A model generated the notes under the pieces. It was not told where the DNA came from. It saw only the letters and a program-made list of their open reading frames with translations, and did no database searches. DNA of 64,000 bases, taken from Anastatus disparis. Taxonomy: Eukaryota; Arthropoda; Insecta; Hymenoptera; Eupelmidae. Position numbers and translations under genes: made by a program. The stretch is from positions 231,001 through 295,000 of the forward strand of contig JAFFSR010000019.1 in the NCBI GenBank assembly GCA_017163975.1. Direction: 5' to 3'. Within the stretch, counting starts at the first letter, position 1. Each line of letters starts with the position of its first letter. Below are positions 44,266 to 59,250 of the stretch, in pieces.

Positions 44266-45598
44266 GTGGGGAGTTACCAATGCATGTAAGCAAACCGTTT
44301 TTGGATAGCATCAACCTCGTAAGAGTATATGGCGCTGTTTTAAAAGCATAGGATATTACTTACTAACTTTGGATACGTAAACTAGATGCTTTATTGGCAT
44401 GAATTTTATCTCAGTGTAGGCTTTATTCGTTTTTCAGTCTTTTTAATTCCGTATAAAGAGTTACAAAATAGTTGTAAAAAATATTCAAGACATGATTTTT
44501 GACGTATTTTTTCCTGTAGAATTCCATTCTGAAGTCAGAATGATTTTATTTCCGCTCTTTTTATTTTATAATATCGAAAAACCCTAAAAAAATGGTTTTT
44601 TCTCATTATCCTCAAAATATCTTGCAGAAAGCTATTTTTTATAGTAGATTTAGATTAAGCGTAAAAAAATACGTAAGAAAAAGTATGTCTGGTCAAAAGT
44701 ACAGACATATTTTTTTTGTGGGCCTGTGTATTTAATCTGAACTCGTTATTGATCATAAAAATAATTATAAATGTTGCTAATCATATTTTTTTTTACACCG
44801 TTTACAATTACGTTTTTAAACAAAGAATATTTTGAGTATTATGTAATAAATTTTTTTGACACTGATCTACTACTCTTGCATAAAAACCAAGAATATTGCT
44901 GATTAGTGTTTTAAATTTTTATATTGACCTACTACTTTCGTTAATATGCGAAAACCGTATCGCAATAAATTTTTAGCTGAGTTTGTATTTTATAATTTCG
45001 ATACATTTTGTAATCTTTTAATGATCAATGTCTACTTTTTTATGCAGTTTGTTTATTTTACTATTTTTCACTATAATATTATCTTTAATTATAAATTATT
45101 AATATTGATAATGTATCAAATTTGAATTAAATTTAGTAATATAGATCGGATTATCGTTAATTAGTTAAAGAAATTGTAATAAAATTAATAATGCTTATTT
45201 CAACTCTGTAATGTGTATTATTATAAAACTTAAATAGTTTACTAGTATACTATAATATGTTAATATTAATAATTATTAGTTTAATAAAAAAAATTTATAG
45301 TGTTTTCTTAACTCATTTTTGATTGACAGCAATTTTTGTTGACCGTGAATTTTAATATTTCTTAAATGTGTCACTTTTGTTGATATAGTTATTTTCACTT
45401 ATGTAGCACTTTAAAATTTTTTTTATTTATGGATTAATATATAGATTTTATTTAAATTTTTAATTTATTTTAAAATTTGTTTCAATATTTGTATTTGTAT
45501 TTTACTTTGAAGTATGTATATTACTTTGTGTAAATTGTCTATTTTGATCCAATGACTATTATTTGCACTTTTATAAAGTAAATTTATTTATTTTCAAT
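44266..45598. other. AT-rich sequence without recognisable features
   Basis: About 1.3 kb with no credible ORF, RNA or structured repeat noticed. Confidence 0.5.
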
Positions 45599-45732
45599 AT
45601 ATGGTCAATGTCCCAATCGCTACTCACGAACCTATTACTAACCGCTCAATGTTATTTAGATACGAAAAAAAATTTTTAACAACGAGCGGCTAGTAATAGG
45701 TTCGTGAGTAGCAATTAGGACATTGACCATAT
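45599..45732. mobile_element. Short hairpin MITE, 134 bp
   Basis: The arms ATATGGTCAATGTCC, CACGAACCTATTACTA and CGCTC are mirrored with few mismatches around an A/T-rich loop. It is non-coding. Confidence 0.7.
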
Positions 45733-46981
45733 TTCAGTTAAATTTCATTCTTGTTTGTTTCATATATTATTTTCGTTTATTTATCGATGCACCTTGCGTT
45801 CAATATTTTATTTATTTATTTATGTACTTTTATTTGATTTATCAATATTATTTATGCGCTTATATTTTATTTATTGATTCATTTATATTATTTATGCGCT
45901 TATATTTAATTCATTGATTCATTTATATTATTTATTTATTAATGCTGTAAGATCATACATCTAATTGAGTATATGATGTGTGCGAGAAGTGGGGTACGTG
46001 AAAAGAACCGTACGCGCTTTCACAAGCGCGCACGTAAATCTCTACTGCTGGCACTTAGATATAGGTGCGATGTACAATTATGCGTAATACATGTAGGTAA
46101 TATCATATAAAATATGTTATATCCTTTTAGTGGATGATTCGAGACTACCTGTTAAACCAAGTGATGTAGAGAGGTCACTCTCTCGTGTTTGTTTCTTTAA
46201 AATAAACATTTAAAACATAAATTACTCGTCAGGTTGAGTTTTCTTTACTATAAGGACGGCGAAATGGATCGTTGCTCGTTTGGTCTATGTACCCGTTGAT
46301 ACTTTTATAGTGTATTTAGCTAAAGTATCGGTTTAGTAAATTAAAATAAAGAATAGTTTAAAGTGTTGTTTAATAAATAAAGCTTTCGATTTGTTTCAAA
46401 TGACATAATAATTAACTTGCTTGTACGATTTACTATCGCGTTGGCAAGCTTCGTGATACAATTATTTATTATATAAGCAGACGAGGCTAAGAATTTAAAC
46501 CCATCACTTTCTTACTTCCTTTTTTCCTTTCCTTGAGCATATGATCCCGAAGCGGTTAGGCAAGGCGTCCTTTACCGTCTACGGGTTACCTCTTTTCCTA
46601 CGCTATATGAACACAATTATTGATGACGTGACCAAAACGAAATATCACTAAATTATTACAAGTTTATGTGGTAGTGTACTACCAATAATTATATCATTGT
46701 AACTATAATCGCTTACATTTATTTGATTTCATTTTATATATTTAATTTATTTGCACTTTATATTTTATTTTATTTATGTATTTTGACTTTTATATATTTT
46801 GTTTTATTTATTGATTTTCATTTTGTATAATTTGTTTTATTTATTTGCTCTTTATATATTTTATTTTATTGCACTTTATTGTGCTTTTGAATTTATTTAG
46901 TTAGCTGCCCTTTATATATATTTGTTATTTCTCAATTCTGATTGAATATTATATTTTTATACTAATAATCTTCAAGTATAC
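45733..46981. other. Simple repeats and an unassigned GC-richer segment
   Basis: TTTATGCGCTTATATTT repeats about 54 bp apart at 45840-45940. Positions 45960-46640 are less AT-rich (GCGCGCACGTAAATC, GACGGCGAAATGGATCG) and might be LTR or UTR material; no coding was seen. Positions 46720-46930 are degenerate TTTATATATTTTGTTTTATT-type repeats. Confidence 0.4.
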
Positions 46982-47379
46982 TTAAGAGGCGGCCGTATAG
47001 TTCTGTCCTTGTCCATTCTAAATTTTTGTTATTATTTATAAATTAAATATTTCTATACAAAAGTAAAAGCAGAGCCCAATAGAGTTATGGGCGAGCAATT
47101 GATTCTATTCTATGAAAAAATATAAAATTTTCATTAGTTTTCGAGTGAAGTCTAAAATGGAAAAACAGTTTAATTTTACTTATCAAATTCGACTGTTCTC
47201 GCGTTTCAGACTTCACTCGAAAACTAATGAAAATTTTATATTTTTTCATAAAATAGAATCGATTGCTCGACAATAAATCTTTTGGGCTCTGGCTTTACTT
47301 TTGTGTAAAAATATTTTATCTATTAATAATAACGAAAATTAAGATTAGACAAGGACAGAACTAGACGGTCGCCTCTTAA
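46982..47379. mobile_element. TTAA hairpin MITE (GAGGCGGCCG tips)
   Basis: It is bounded by TTAA at 46982-46985 and 47376-47379. The arms carry CTGTCCTTGTC, AAGTAAAGCCAGAGCCC-like and TCGAGTGAAGTCTAAAAT blocks. The subterminal CTGTCCTTGTC is shared with the other TTAA hairpins. Confidence 0.85.
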
Positions 47380-48833
47380 TACGATCCTTCAATTAAAAAT
47401 TCGTACCAATGTGGTGTCCTAGCTTTACACTAGGACAGAATTAAGAATTAAATGTTGTAGTTATGAGGGAAACGTGTAAATATTTTATCATAATATTAAA
47501 TAAAGAATAAAGTTAATAATTGATTTATAAACTTTGTATCAAATGTTAGTCTAGTGGTAGAAAGACTCTACCAATTTTAATTGATTTGAATCGTTGTGAC
47601 GATTAAATATACTTGAATTTGGAAAGAAATATATAGAAATATAATTGTGATGCATTTATTGCATATCGATAACGAATCTATTTGAAAGAATAAGAGAGAA
47701 AGACTTGAGCCGAAATGCACTCACGAAACCAATTATTTATTTAAATAATTATAACTAATTATTTTTATTTTTTTTTTATTTTTTTGTTTTGAGGAACATG
47801 CGAGTTGAATGAGCAGACGACTCACCGGTAGAAAAAGATAGAGATACAGGGCAACCTAACCTACAAGATGAAACACGTCGTAATGCAAAAAGCCACACTC
47901 ACCATCGGTTTTCCATGAGGCACTTCTAGGAGTTAATCCACGAAGAAGGCTGTAATTCTTCAGCATTAGTGCACAGAACATATTTAAACAAAAAAACACG
48001 TTATTGAGAAGCATGAGCGTATGTCAGTGCTCGTGTATATCGCCATCTTCAATGACGTACGCACCGTAGCACTGACTGCTAGGAACTTACACACACACAC
48101 ACACACCCGGAATATAGGCACACACCACACACTTATACTTGAGGTACATGATGACGAGCGGAACCGGGAAACGACGCAGAACATTAGAAACACGTGCTCG
48201 AGAGTAAAGAGGAAGCGTCGCTAAGGATGAAAGTGACCGAGTCGCAACGGAAATTCACGATCGATGACGGAATGGATAGAAAGAGGCAACGGTAGAAAGA
48301 AAGAGAAAGGAAATCAAGTCACGAATAGGGAGAGTAAGGGATTACAGAAAAAGGGGAGCCAGCTATAGTTCACACGTCAGGCTCATATATACACTATTAT
48401 ATGGAAATGTATACGAAGTAAAGATATATAAAAATACAATGTATTAGTATGAGTAATATATATGAAACTACGTAGAATCGAGAGCGAGAGTGATGGAAGA
48501 TAGAAGAATCGAGAGCTAGAGAGAGATAGCAATAAAATTAGTATAGATAATAATCAAAATCGAGTATGTGGAGCATCCTAAATATGAATTAAAATGGAGA
48601 GTACGAGAAATAGAGAGCGCTAACATCAAAGAGGCCGCCAAAATGGAAGATGTTGATGGGTTATAAGTCAACATCCTTAGTGATTGACAAATACCAATTA
48701 CGGAAAGGATTAATAACTGATCAATAGTTATTATAATCTTGACGTAATTGATTAAAGAAGGGATGAGGTTGAAGAAGCTCGAGAGAAGACGCTCCATCGA
48801 TACACTTCTCTATTGGATCTATAGCTTCACTTG
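47380..48833. other. Unassigned region with a GC-richer block and a CA tract
   Basis: 47.8-48.4 kb is less AT-rich and has an (AC)n tract at 48091-48107. Short open frames exist on both strands but show no recognisable protein features. It could hold a host gene's untranslated exon or promoter; nothing proves it. Confidence 0.3.
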
Positions 48834-50244
48834 ACCGTTGCGAACTTGGCGAAATGAAATGGATTAAAAAAAAAATTGCGTTTTTTTGCAGATTTTGCAA
48901 TTTCTAAAAAGAAAATTGCGTATTTACTCGTTTTTATGCAAAATTAAAAAATTATTCATTGTAGCGAATTAAGTAATAAATAATTTTTTTTACATGAAAT
49001 AAACATTTATTGTAGAATAAGAAAAGTACTAATCGTTTGCAAATTTATTGTGGATGAGCCTAAGATTTCGCAAATTTGTAAATTTGTATTATTTTATGAA
49101 TTACTAAATGCAAAACATATTGATCGCAGCGAATTTTGATAAAAAAATCGTTTTGTTCATAAATTATAAAAATAACGTATAAATAAATTATACTAATCAT
49201 TTGCAATTTTATAGCGGGTGAAGAATTAAATTTGAGAACTTAAACATTCGTTTGATTAATGTAAATAATAATAATTTCATGAATTAACTTACTTTGATAA
49301 TTTCTCCAGTGCATTTGCGCATGCACAAATATTAGATTTAAGCTCGTAATTTAAATGTGTAATATATAAATGCTTGGTACTTTTATTTGATCCGATAAAA
49401 AGAAATGTTTTTTGAGATTGTACTCCATTTATTAATAAATTAAACGGGATAAATCTTTTTTATGTTAATAATTTCGAATGATTTTTTTTTTAAATTATAA
49501 CGATAAAAAAATTTTTATGAATTATTGAGAAACAATCTTTACTTTTCGTATATTATAATGATCGGTAAAAGAACCCTAAAAAAAATTAATCCAGTATAAA
49601 AAATATTAATAAAATCGCATCCAATGATCTAGCGGACATGGATTTTTTACATGGGCTGCTTAATCTTTTCTTCAAATAATCTGAAACTATAAAAAAAAGT
49701 AAAATAATTCTAGTTTCTTTTTTTTTTTTTATTTAATGCATTTCATCAATGCAATTGAAAACAAAGCAATAGTAAAATAAAAAAATAAATAGTAAAAAAT
49801 AAATAATAAAAAATAAATAGTCTCAAATTTAATTCTTCACCCGCAATAAAATTGCAAATGATTAGTATAATTTATTTATACGTTATTTTTATAATTTATG
49901 AACAAAACGATTTTTTTATCAAAATTCGCTGCGATCAATATGTTTTGCATTTAGTAATTCATAAAATAATACAAATTTACAAATTTGCGAAATCTTGGGC
50001 TCATCCGCAATCAATTTGCAAACGATTAGTACTTTTTTTATTATACAATAAATGTTTATTTCATGTAAAAAAAATTATTTATTACTTAATTCGCTACAAT
50101 GAATAATTTTTTAATTTTGCAAAAAAAACGAGTAAATACGCAATTTTCTTTTGAGAAATTGCAAAATCTGCAAAAAAAAAACGCAATTTTTTTGGATACT
50201 TATTTTGTTTTTAATCCATTTCATTTCACCAAGTTCACAACGGT
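48834..50244. mobile_element. Foldback element with about 400-bp arms
   Basis: The left arm (48834-49240) begins ACCGTTGCGAACTTGGCGAA and the right arm (about 49820-50244) ends with the complement of ACCGTTGTGAACTTGGTGAA. Shared inner blocks include ATTGCAAATGATTAGTATAA, TCTTCACCCGC and TTCGCTGCGATCAATATG-type sequence, with high identity. The centre (49240-49820) is AT-rich. The open frame on the plus strand at 49852-50106 lies inside the arm and is not credible. Confidence 0.75.
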
Positions 50245-51340
50245 TTTCACTTGATCGATCTTCCTATTGCTGGTTTTACTCATTAAGTTCATTTCGAGTA
50301 CTATATTCTATTTTGTTGGGCTTTTATTCGATTGAGAAGAAATATCACGCTGCCATTTTGTTAATAAACACAAGAGAGATTTGTTATTATTTTTGAGAGA
50401 ACAGAGGAGATTTCTTGTTGGAGATTTTTGTTATAGGAGAGAAACACTTTTTACTATTAAGGTGAGTTCTCCATCTTACTCCTTTATAAAGTAAAAATTC
50501 AGAGTCAGTGCGTGTCGCCGGTTTGCTCGTCATAGTGAGCGTCGGTTTCGTTGCCATTGTTAATCTTAATATTAACGTCATGCATTTAATCTGATTTTTA
50601 TTAATTATAATTTATATAAAATTTTTATTAAGTCGAGTCAGAGTCAGTTTACAGTTTCGTGCACTTACACAATTTTTCGAGAGAAATTGTCGGGTGATTG
50701 AACTGTTAAATTTACTTTAATAAGTTGAGAGTGAAAATTACTCATCTTGTAGCTTACTTAACAGTGTTACTTAAGTATTACATTAACATTGTGTTGTTCT
50801 AAATATATAAATTATTTATTGCTGGTTTTCATTGGTGGCTTTGTCATTGTTCCCTGCGGAGACCCTATTAGAATCCACCCAAGAGAGTTAATTGCTAAGA
50901 TATTTCTAGATCACATTCAGAGTAAAATAAAGAAAATTAATATATTAGAAATTAAGAATGATTCAGAGATTTTATTATAGAGTTGAGAATATAGTAACTA
51001 GGGAAGAGGCAACGAATTCCTCAATTACAAACTATAAAAAACGCGTTAAAAGTAAAATAGTTTAAAATAATAAATTATTTAACACGTCATCATTGTTAAA
51101 TAGAATTCAACAAAACACAAAAAATTGAAAAATAAAAAGTTATTATTTATAAATTATTATAAATCGTTATTCATAAATATAACATATTTTTGATGTTCAA
51201 CATATATATTTATGTTTCCAAACAACATTATACGAGAAAATTGATCATTTTATATTTAAACATCAAGGAATTAAAATTAGTAAATGTATAAAATATATTA
51301 TTTTTTAATAATATTTTTCATTTATATTTTTTATATAATA
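50245..51340. other. Unassigned region
   Basis: A splice-donor-like AAGGTGAGT at 50459 follows a short GC-balanced segment, so a non-coding first exon is conceivable but unsupported. The rest is AT-rich; a 63-codon frame at 50789-50980 has no recognisable features. Confidence 0.3.
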
Positions 51341-51349
51341 ATTATGGAA

Positions 51350-52310
51350 TATATTTTAAAAGAAATCAATCTTTTTATGAACAAAAGTGAAAAATATAGG
51401 AATATATTTAAATTTGGGTAAAATTTCTGAACAAGAAAAAATTGATGCGTTTGTGAAAAAAGAAAATTATACTTTATAAAAACACTCAACATTTATTGAA
51501 AACCAACATTATTGAGTGAATGTTACAAATGTGTCATAGATTATATACATAATAAACAAGAAATCGAAAAAGTGAAAATTGGAAAAATGATTATAGTATT
51601 TTCAAATTTTATTGGAAGTCTTTGATTCTTAAAACAAAATAATATCGATTTAATATCTATAGCAAATGCACATAGTAAACTTGACCTTTTTATCACAATG
51701 ACCTGTAATCCCTATTAGAAAGAAATAACTGAATATTTGGAAGACTATGATATTGTTTTAAATAGACCAGATCTAGTTACAAAAGTGTTTTAACAAAAAG
51801 TAAAAAAATTTAAAGAAAAGGTGTATTTGTATATTTCATAATCCTATAAATGCAACAGAATTGTATAAAAAGTATAAAAGTGATTTTTATCATTCTAGTA
51901 TTATAGTAAAAAATTCGTGAAAATATTTCATTATATATTATTCAAAAATATTTAAAAGTACATGGATTTTCTAAATGAAATCAATTTACCAAATGAAATA
52001 GAAAAAAATGAATAGTATGACAACATAGTATCTAAAAAAACAATTGATTTCGATGTAATTGAAAATTAAGTTGATTTATTAACAGGACCCCAACGAGATG
52101 CTTTATATCATAGAATTTTTCACAATAGAAAATGATAATAATTGTATCTTTATTGATGAACCAGAAGGAAGTAGAAAAAGATATTTGTTAAATTGTTTAA
52201 TTGAATACTCAAAATATAAAAATATTTTATTTTTGCTTACCATGGACAGAAATAGAAGCAAACTTATTAAAGAATGGGAAAACAGTGTCTAGAAAATTTA
52301 AATTACTACT
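51350..52310 (+). pseudogene. Decayed Helitron Rep/helicase fragment
   Basis: Broken frames carry the Helitron-type block ending PSSFIGS-like (near 51605), then SIANAHSKLDLFITMTCNPY (51655-51715), KEITEYLEDYD, NRPDLVTKVF (51722-51790) and FHNPINATELY-like sequence (near 51840). The helicase start follows: GPQRDALYHRIF-type (52088-52125), then FIDEPEGSRKRYLLNCLI (from about 52149), where the P-loop GGTGKT has decayed to GSRKR. Several stop codons interrupt it. This is a rolling-circle transposon relic; the helicase C-terminus is absent. Confidence 0.7.
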
Positions 52311-52379
52311 GAACAGGGTTGCAAATATTTAAATCATTTTAGGCTTTAAATAAATTTTAATTCACAAATCCTTTTTGAA

Positions 52380-52890
52380 TTCGTAATTAGAGTTTTATTC
52401 AATTAACAATTCCTTTTAAATTAATAATTAAAAATATTCTAATTAACAAATCAAAATCTAATCGTGAATTGAAAAGGCTTTAATTAAAAAATCAAAAGGA
52501 ATTCTTAATTAAATAAATTTCAATTAAGAAATCAAAATGTAATCGTGAATTGAAAGGGCTTTAATTACAAAATCAAAAGGAATTCTTAATTAAATAAATT
52601 TCAATTAAGAAATCAAAATTTAATCGTGAATTGAAAGGGCTTTAATTCCAAAATCAAAAGGAATCCTTAATTAAATAAATTTCAATTAAGAAATCAAAAT
52701 GTAATCGTGAATTGAAAGGGCTTTAATTCCAAAATCAAAAGGAATTCTTAATTGAATAAATTTCAATTAAGAAATCAAAATTTAATCGTGAATTGAAAGG
52801 GCTTTAATTCCAAAATCAAAAGGAATCCTTAATTAAATAAATTTCAATTAAGAAATCAAAATGTAATCGTGAATTGAAAGAGCGTCAGTT
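52380..52890 (+). repeat. Satellite array, 81-bp unit, about six copies
   Basis: AATCGTGAATTGAAA occurs at 52460, 52541, 52622, 52703, 52784 and 52865, exactly 81 bp apart. Units alternate between AAAATTTAATCG and AAAATGTAATCG, and between AATTCTTAATT and AATCCTTAATT, which gives a 162-bp dimeric period. It is non-coding. Confidence 0.9.
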
Positions 52891-52974
52891 ATGATTATGA
52901 TTTGTGAATTCGAGGGCTTTAATTAAAAATTCCATAATTCCTTTTTAATTAAACGTTTTAAAGGAATTTTTATC

Positions 52975-54930
<1,956 letters not shown>

Positions 54931-55947
54931 CTTTACCTTATCGATGTAGACAATATTCAAAAAATAGTTATTTATTATGCTGTGGTACCCACGATCGCCG
55001 TCTTTGGATACCTAGGTGTTAATGACAACTTAAACATCATCTACAGCTAAAACTTTTGAAATTCAACTTATAGTTTAATAACTACTTTGAAGTTGTTTCA
55101 AATGTTATCTAGCCAAACATGGATGTTCCGAGTAAGATAAACATTGTCTACAAGAATATCTTTTGAAATTTAGCCATTATTTATTAATAACATGTACGTT
55201 TCCCGAGATGACATCTCACAATATCCAGGTGATCCTGGCTACCTGGAAATCGTCTATATGAATGAATTTTAAAATTTTCCATACCGATTATGAAGTTTAC
55301 AGATATTTGCAGGGACTACGTCAAATGAAACTTGGAGATTCTTTTAGATTTCAATTCTAAGGTTGTTTGATTAGGTCGGAGAATACTCGGAAATAAAAAG
55401 ATTTTAAAAGAACAATTGTTTAAGATTTATGCAAGTTCCATGAAATATGTTGATTTACTCGTAGTCGATACCCATATATAAAGATCATTCATACAAATCA
55501 TCTCGCATATAAATTTGCGGTAGTATCCCTACTAATTTATGAATTTTTCGTTCGAATAATGCCAGCGAAATTTAACTTCGAAAAAGCATATTACTATTGT
55601 AATTAGTGAATAATTTTAACATTTTTTCATCAAACATCATACCCGATATACAGGTAATAAGCGCTATTATTTAAAAAATTTAAAAAAAGTTAATTTATTT
55701 ATTTTATACTTTTTAGTCTATTTATTCAATTATTGTATTTTATTTTTAAAGCATGTTTTTAAAATTTTGTATTTTCTATTTTTAAGTTAAAATTGTTTTT
55801 ATTATCATTTAGAGTTACATTGCAACCAGACTTTTCGAAGATTACACTCAGGTACATCCGTTATCGGCGACTTGGTACTCCAGTTTGACCTCTTCATCCT
55901 AAATCATTATTATGCATTATAGATTCACTTTCAAACCTTGAATTAGG
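54931..55947. other. Unassigned AT-rich sequence
   Basis: Some segments repeat loosely (TTTTGAAATTCAACTTATAG, TTTTGAAATTTAGCCATTAT), suggesting an old degenerate tandem. No gene is seen. Confidence 0.4.
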
Positions 55948-56220
55948 TTTTAGCAGCCCCGAAATCCCCCGGGGAACCCACCTCGACCCAGAGAAAGCCT
56001 CCCCACTTGTACTTCCTCGGAGACGACGTCCATGCGTATTCTGGACAACGTGCATCACTTTGTGGCAATTGTTTGATCTCAAATTTGATTTTAGCAACCC
56101 TGAAAACCCCCGAGAAACTCGCCTTGACCCAACGAAAGCCTCCCCATTTATACTTCCTCGGAGATGACTTTTCACACCCATTATCATCGACCTGGATGTC
56201 CAGGTACCAAAATGACAACT
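55948..56220 (-). repeat. Tandem repeat, 141-bp unit, two copies
   Basis: TTTTAGCAGCCCCGAAA at 55948 and TTTTAGCAACCCTGAAA at 56089 start two similar units containing AAGCCTCCCCA and TACTTCCTCGGAGA. Because 141 is divisible by 3, two minus-strand frames stay open across it (55894-56247 and 55943-56218). The encoded peptides look like repeat translation and are not called as genes. Confidence 0.75.
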
Positions 56221-57562
56221 GATTATTGCATTGTCATCCAAGACCAAAGTCTATGCCAATTGTCAGAATTTATATCTGTCAAAAAGTGCCTGAAATCGAG
56301 CGCGCAAGATTTGATTACAGACAGACAAACATGCAAACAGACATGAAGGCGAATATAAGAAAAGCGTATATAAAAAAATAATATTTACCTACGTTAAGTC
56401 TGCTTTGAGACTAATTATCTTTCGTTTTTTATGACAAAAACAAGTAAATTGAATTTGAGAAAATTTCTATAAGTTACTTAAATTTATGAAAAAGTCGATA
56501 TAAATCGTCATTTTTGCAGAATTATGAAGATTATGATTATTTTCGCGGAAATTATAAAGTTATGGAAATTATTTATGAAAACGTTTTCGATTGGAAAATT
56601 TGTGATTATTGCAGTTGAATTTTGTTACATCATCATCAATTATATCCTCGTTAAAATGACCCGAAAATTTCTAAAAGAATCGGAACAAATATTTTTCCGG
56701 TCTTTAAAGAATGTTTAAGAACTATTATGAAATGAAAATTGATAAATGTTTCAAGTTTTCCGAATCGTTCCGACATTGAAATTTCAATTATAAGCCGTTA
56801 CTCATAAAATTTGGAAAAGTCTATTGTATGCAACTATTTTTCCAGTGATTCAGTTGTAATTTATAAAATTGTGAATTTGGGTGATTCATTATGTTTCTTT
56901 CCGTAATATTTATCTGATGTTGGAGCTACAGCAATCAAATTTTGCTTTTTTTATTTTATTAATATTATTTTAAATTCGTAAATTAATAGTATATTGTGTA
57001 ACGAGTAAGGTTTAGTTGACTATTGCGCACGAGGGCAAGTTGGCGCGCGAGCGTAGCGAATAGCGCCATTGCCCGAGACTCTCTCTCTTTCTCTCTCATA
57101 TCTGCCGTACGACTGACTCGCAATAGTATATTTCAATACTTTTTGGTACTATTATTTGTAATTAAATTACATACTTTTAGTTCACCAATTTCACGTTTAT
57201 ACGGAATAATTACGATTTCGTTAATGTAAAAATAACACAAGAATAGATGATACGATTTACTTTGTCAGAGGTTAAAGCGAGATAGAGTATAAAATTCATC
57301 ATATGGTCGATGAGATACAGTATGAGGGCGCTGCGCTTGTATAAACCTTTGCGATTTTACATTAATTAACGCTTTTGCGTGACATTATTTTACAGAATGT
57401 AACGTATTTACGTGATTTAATACAAAATAATATTGTACATAGCTGTGAAACACACGCCCTCAAAAAACAACACACGCAGCGCGCGCTATTAGCTACTTAC
57501 TACCCCGAAAACGCATGCGCTATAGGCCGCTTACTCAGCACGGATGAGAAAAACAAATATAA
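56221..57562. other. Unassigned region with a small GC-rich hairpin
   Basis: 57019-57130 has ACTATTGCG at one end, CGCAATAGT at the other and a GGGCAAGTTGGCGC/GCGCCATTGCCC stem inside, so it may be a 110-bp MITE. A small frame at 57375-57590 is unsupported. Confidence 0.4.
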
Positions 57563-57881
57563 TGACTTGTCCGCACTAAAGCTATGTTAATACAATAATT
57601 TTTGTTAAAATAAAAAATCATTTAAACTTGTAAATTTTTTATGAACTTGGATTGGAAATTATATCAAGCTCGACAAACCTAATCTTAAAATACGTTACAT
57701 TGAAATTTTGTATTATTACTTTTTATGTAGTATTTTCGTGGGTTTCTTGAGTTGTCCGCACTCGAGTTGAATCTTACAAATTTTTTCTTTGTCGCAAAAA
57801 AATGTTATTAAACGCATTGTTTATTCATAACTTGGGATTGAAAATATTATTAGAAGACTGGAAGCTTCGTCATGCTCTTAA
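57563..57881 (-). mobile_element. Second copy of the 414-5170 TTAA element, without the Penelope insert
   Basis: Reverse-complemented, it matches 414-702 and then 5036-5090 without a gap, with one copy of the TTTAACAAAAATT-type site. The TTAA end is at 57878-57881. The other end diverges just outside ATGACTTGTCCGCAC, so this copy is truncated on that side. Confidence 0.8.
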
Positions 57882-58007
57882 AAATAAAAATAATGTTATC
57901 TAATTTTAAAAATAATATTAATCTGAATAATATATCCTCATCAGAAAAGTTATTGTAATTTATATATTTTTAGAACCTTTCCAATTTCATGTGTACCACT
58001 ATGGTAT

Positions 58008-58390
58008 TATATGGGGATATCCATCCAACTTTAAATTCTCTAGTAACAGGTCATTATTTAAACTAGGTTATAATCTTTTGTGCTATCCTGTAACTCTATT
58101 TCTGATGTATTTTGTAAATGTACACAAACGGCGCAGCAGATAATTCTATAAAAAGTAAATTTACACATAAGATAAATTACGGTAATTTTTTATGTGTAAA
58201 AATGAATGTTTCATAGAAATATCTACTGCGCCGTTTGTTAAACATTTACAAAATACATCAGAAATAGAGTTACAGGATAACACAAAAGATTTGAACCTAG
58301 TTTAAACAATGTGCATCATGCGGTAACCCAGTAACAGCTGTAATATGACCTGTTACTAGACAATTAAAAGTTTTGTGGATATCCCATATA
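58008..58390. mobile_element. Hairpin MITE with TATATGGGATATCC tips
   Basis: The arms of about 170 bp match each other: GGATATCC, AACAGGTCAT, AGTTACAGGATANCACAAAA, and AACGGCGCAG at the inner stem. It is non-coding. Confidence 0.75.
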
Positions 58391-58719
58391 TCAAAAAATA
58401 TGATTATGACTTCTTCAGATTCTTTATGAATTTCTAATATATTGAATAGTGATTTTTGAAGGGCATATCATAGTATTAATTAAATTAACTTATTAATGAA
58501 CTGAAAAATTGCCTAGTATTAATAAATTAGTGCGATTTATTGTATTTATTCACAAAAAAATTTATAGCTTAGTCGTGTAAAATGGCTTTATTTCCACTAT
58601 CAAACAATTCCATGGTATGCTTAACTATTTCAAGAGTTAAAAAAATTTAATAATATGTATATTTTTTTATAACTTCAAGATCGTTACTGAGAATCATAAA
58701 TAATTTTCACGGTATTTTA

Positions 58720-59105
58720 TTAATAGCAGGTCGTACATCTCTATCCTTTTATAATAAAAAAATTCAATTTTCTGCAAAACCTTATGATTGTAGCAAAAAA
58801 TAAGAAGAAAGCCCCATCTCGTATACTAAAAAGCAATATTTTCTCTTATGAGAAAAAATTATTTTTATCGCTTCGTTTCAAAGAAAACTTTGAAAAACTG
58901 AATTGTCCATCCAAACCTCGATATTTTATGTTTTTCAAGGTTTTTTTCAAAAGGAATCGATAAAAAAATTTTTCCTAATTAAAGAAAATATTGCTTTTTA
59001 TGATACAAGATGGGGCTTTCTCTTTTTTTTGCTGAAATTATTAGTTTTTGTAAAAAAATCAATTTTTTGATTACAATAGGACATATATACTCGACCTCCT
59101 CTTAA
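58720..59105. mobile_element. TTAA hairpin MITE (AGCAGGTCG tips), copy 3
   Basis: It is bounded by TTAA at 58720-58723 and 59102-59105. The arms contain AAAGCCCCATCTCGTATA and AATTATTTTTATCG, closest to the 37240-37628 copy. Confidence 0.8.
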
Positions 59106-59250
59106 GGATCTTTAATAGCTATTAAACTCTTTACAAGATTGTAGTAATTCATCTCGATTTACTTCCACAGAGTTCGTGAAGTTTCATTAACCTTTCAATC
59201 AATATACAGAAAATATAAAGATTCATCCGTATTCTTAAATGATCTCATAG

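Noticed and set aside
50459..50467. Splice donor AAGGTGAGT as proof of a host exon
   Set aside because: A single donor-like match in AT-rich DNA without coding sequence or acceptor is not evidence of a gene.
52380..52890. CRISPR-like array
   Set aside because: The 81-bp units are contiguous with no unique spacers, in a eukaryotic context.
55894..56247. Minus-strand 117-codon ORF
   Set aside because: It spans a 141-bp tandem duplication whose length keeps frames open; no recognisable family.
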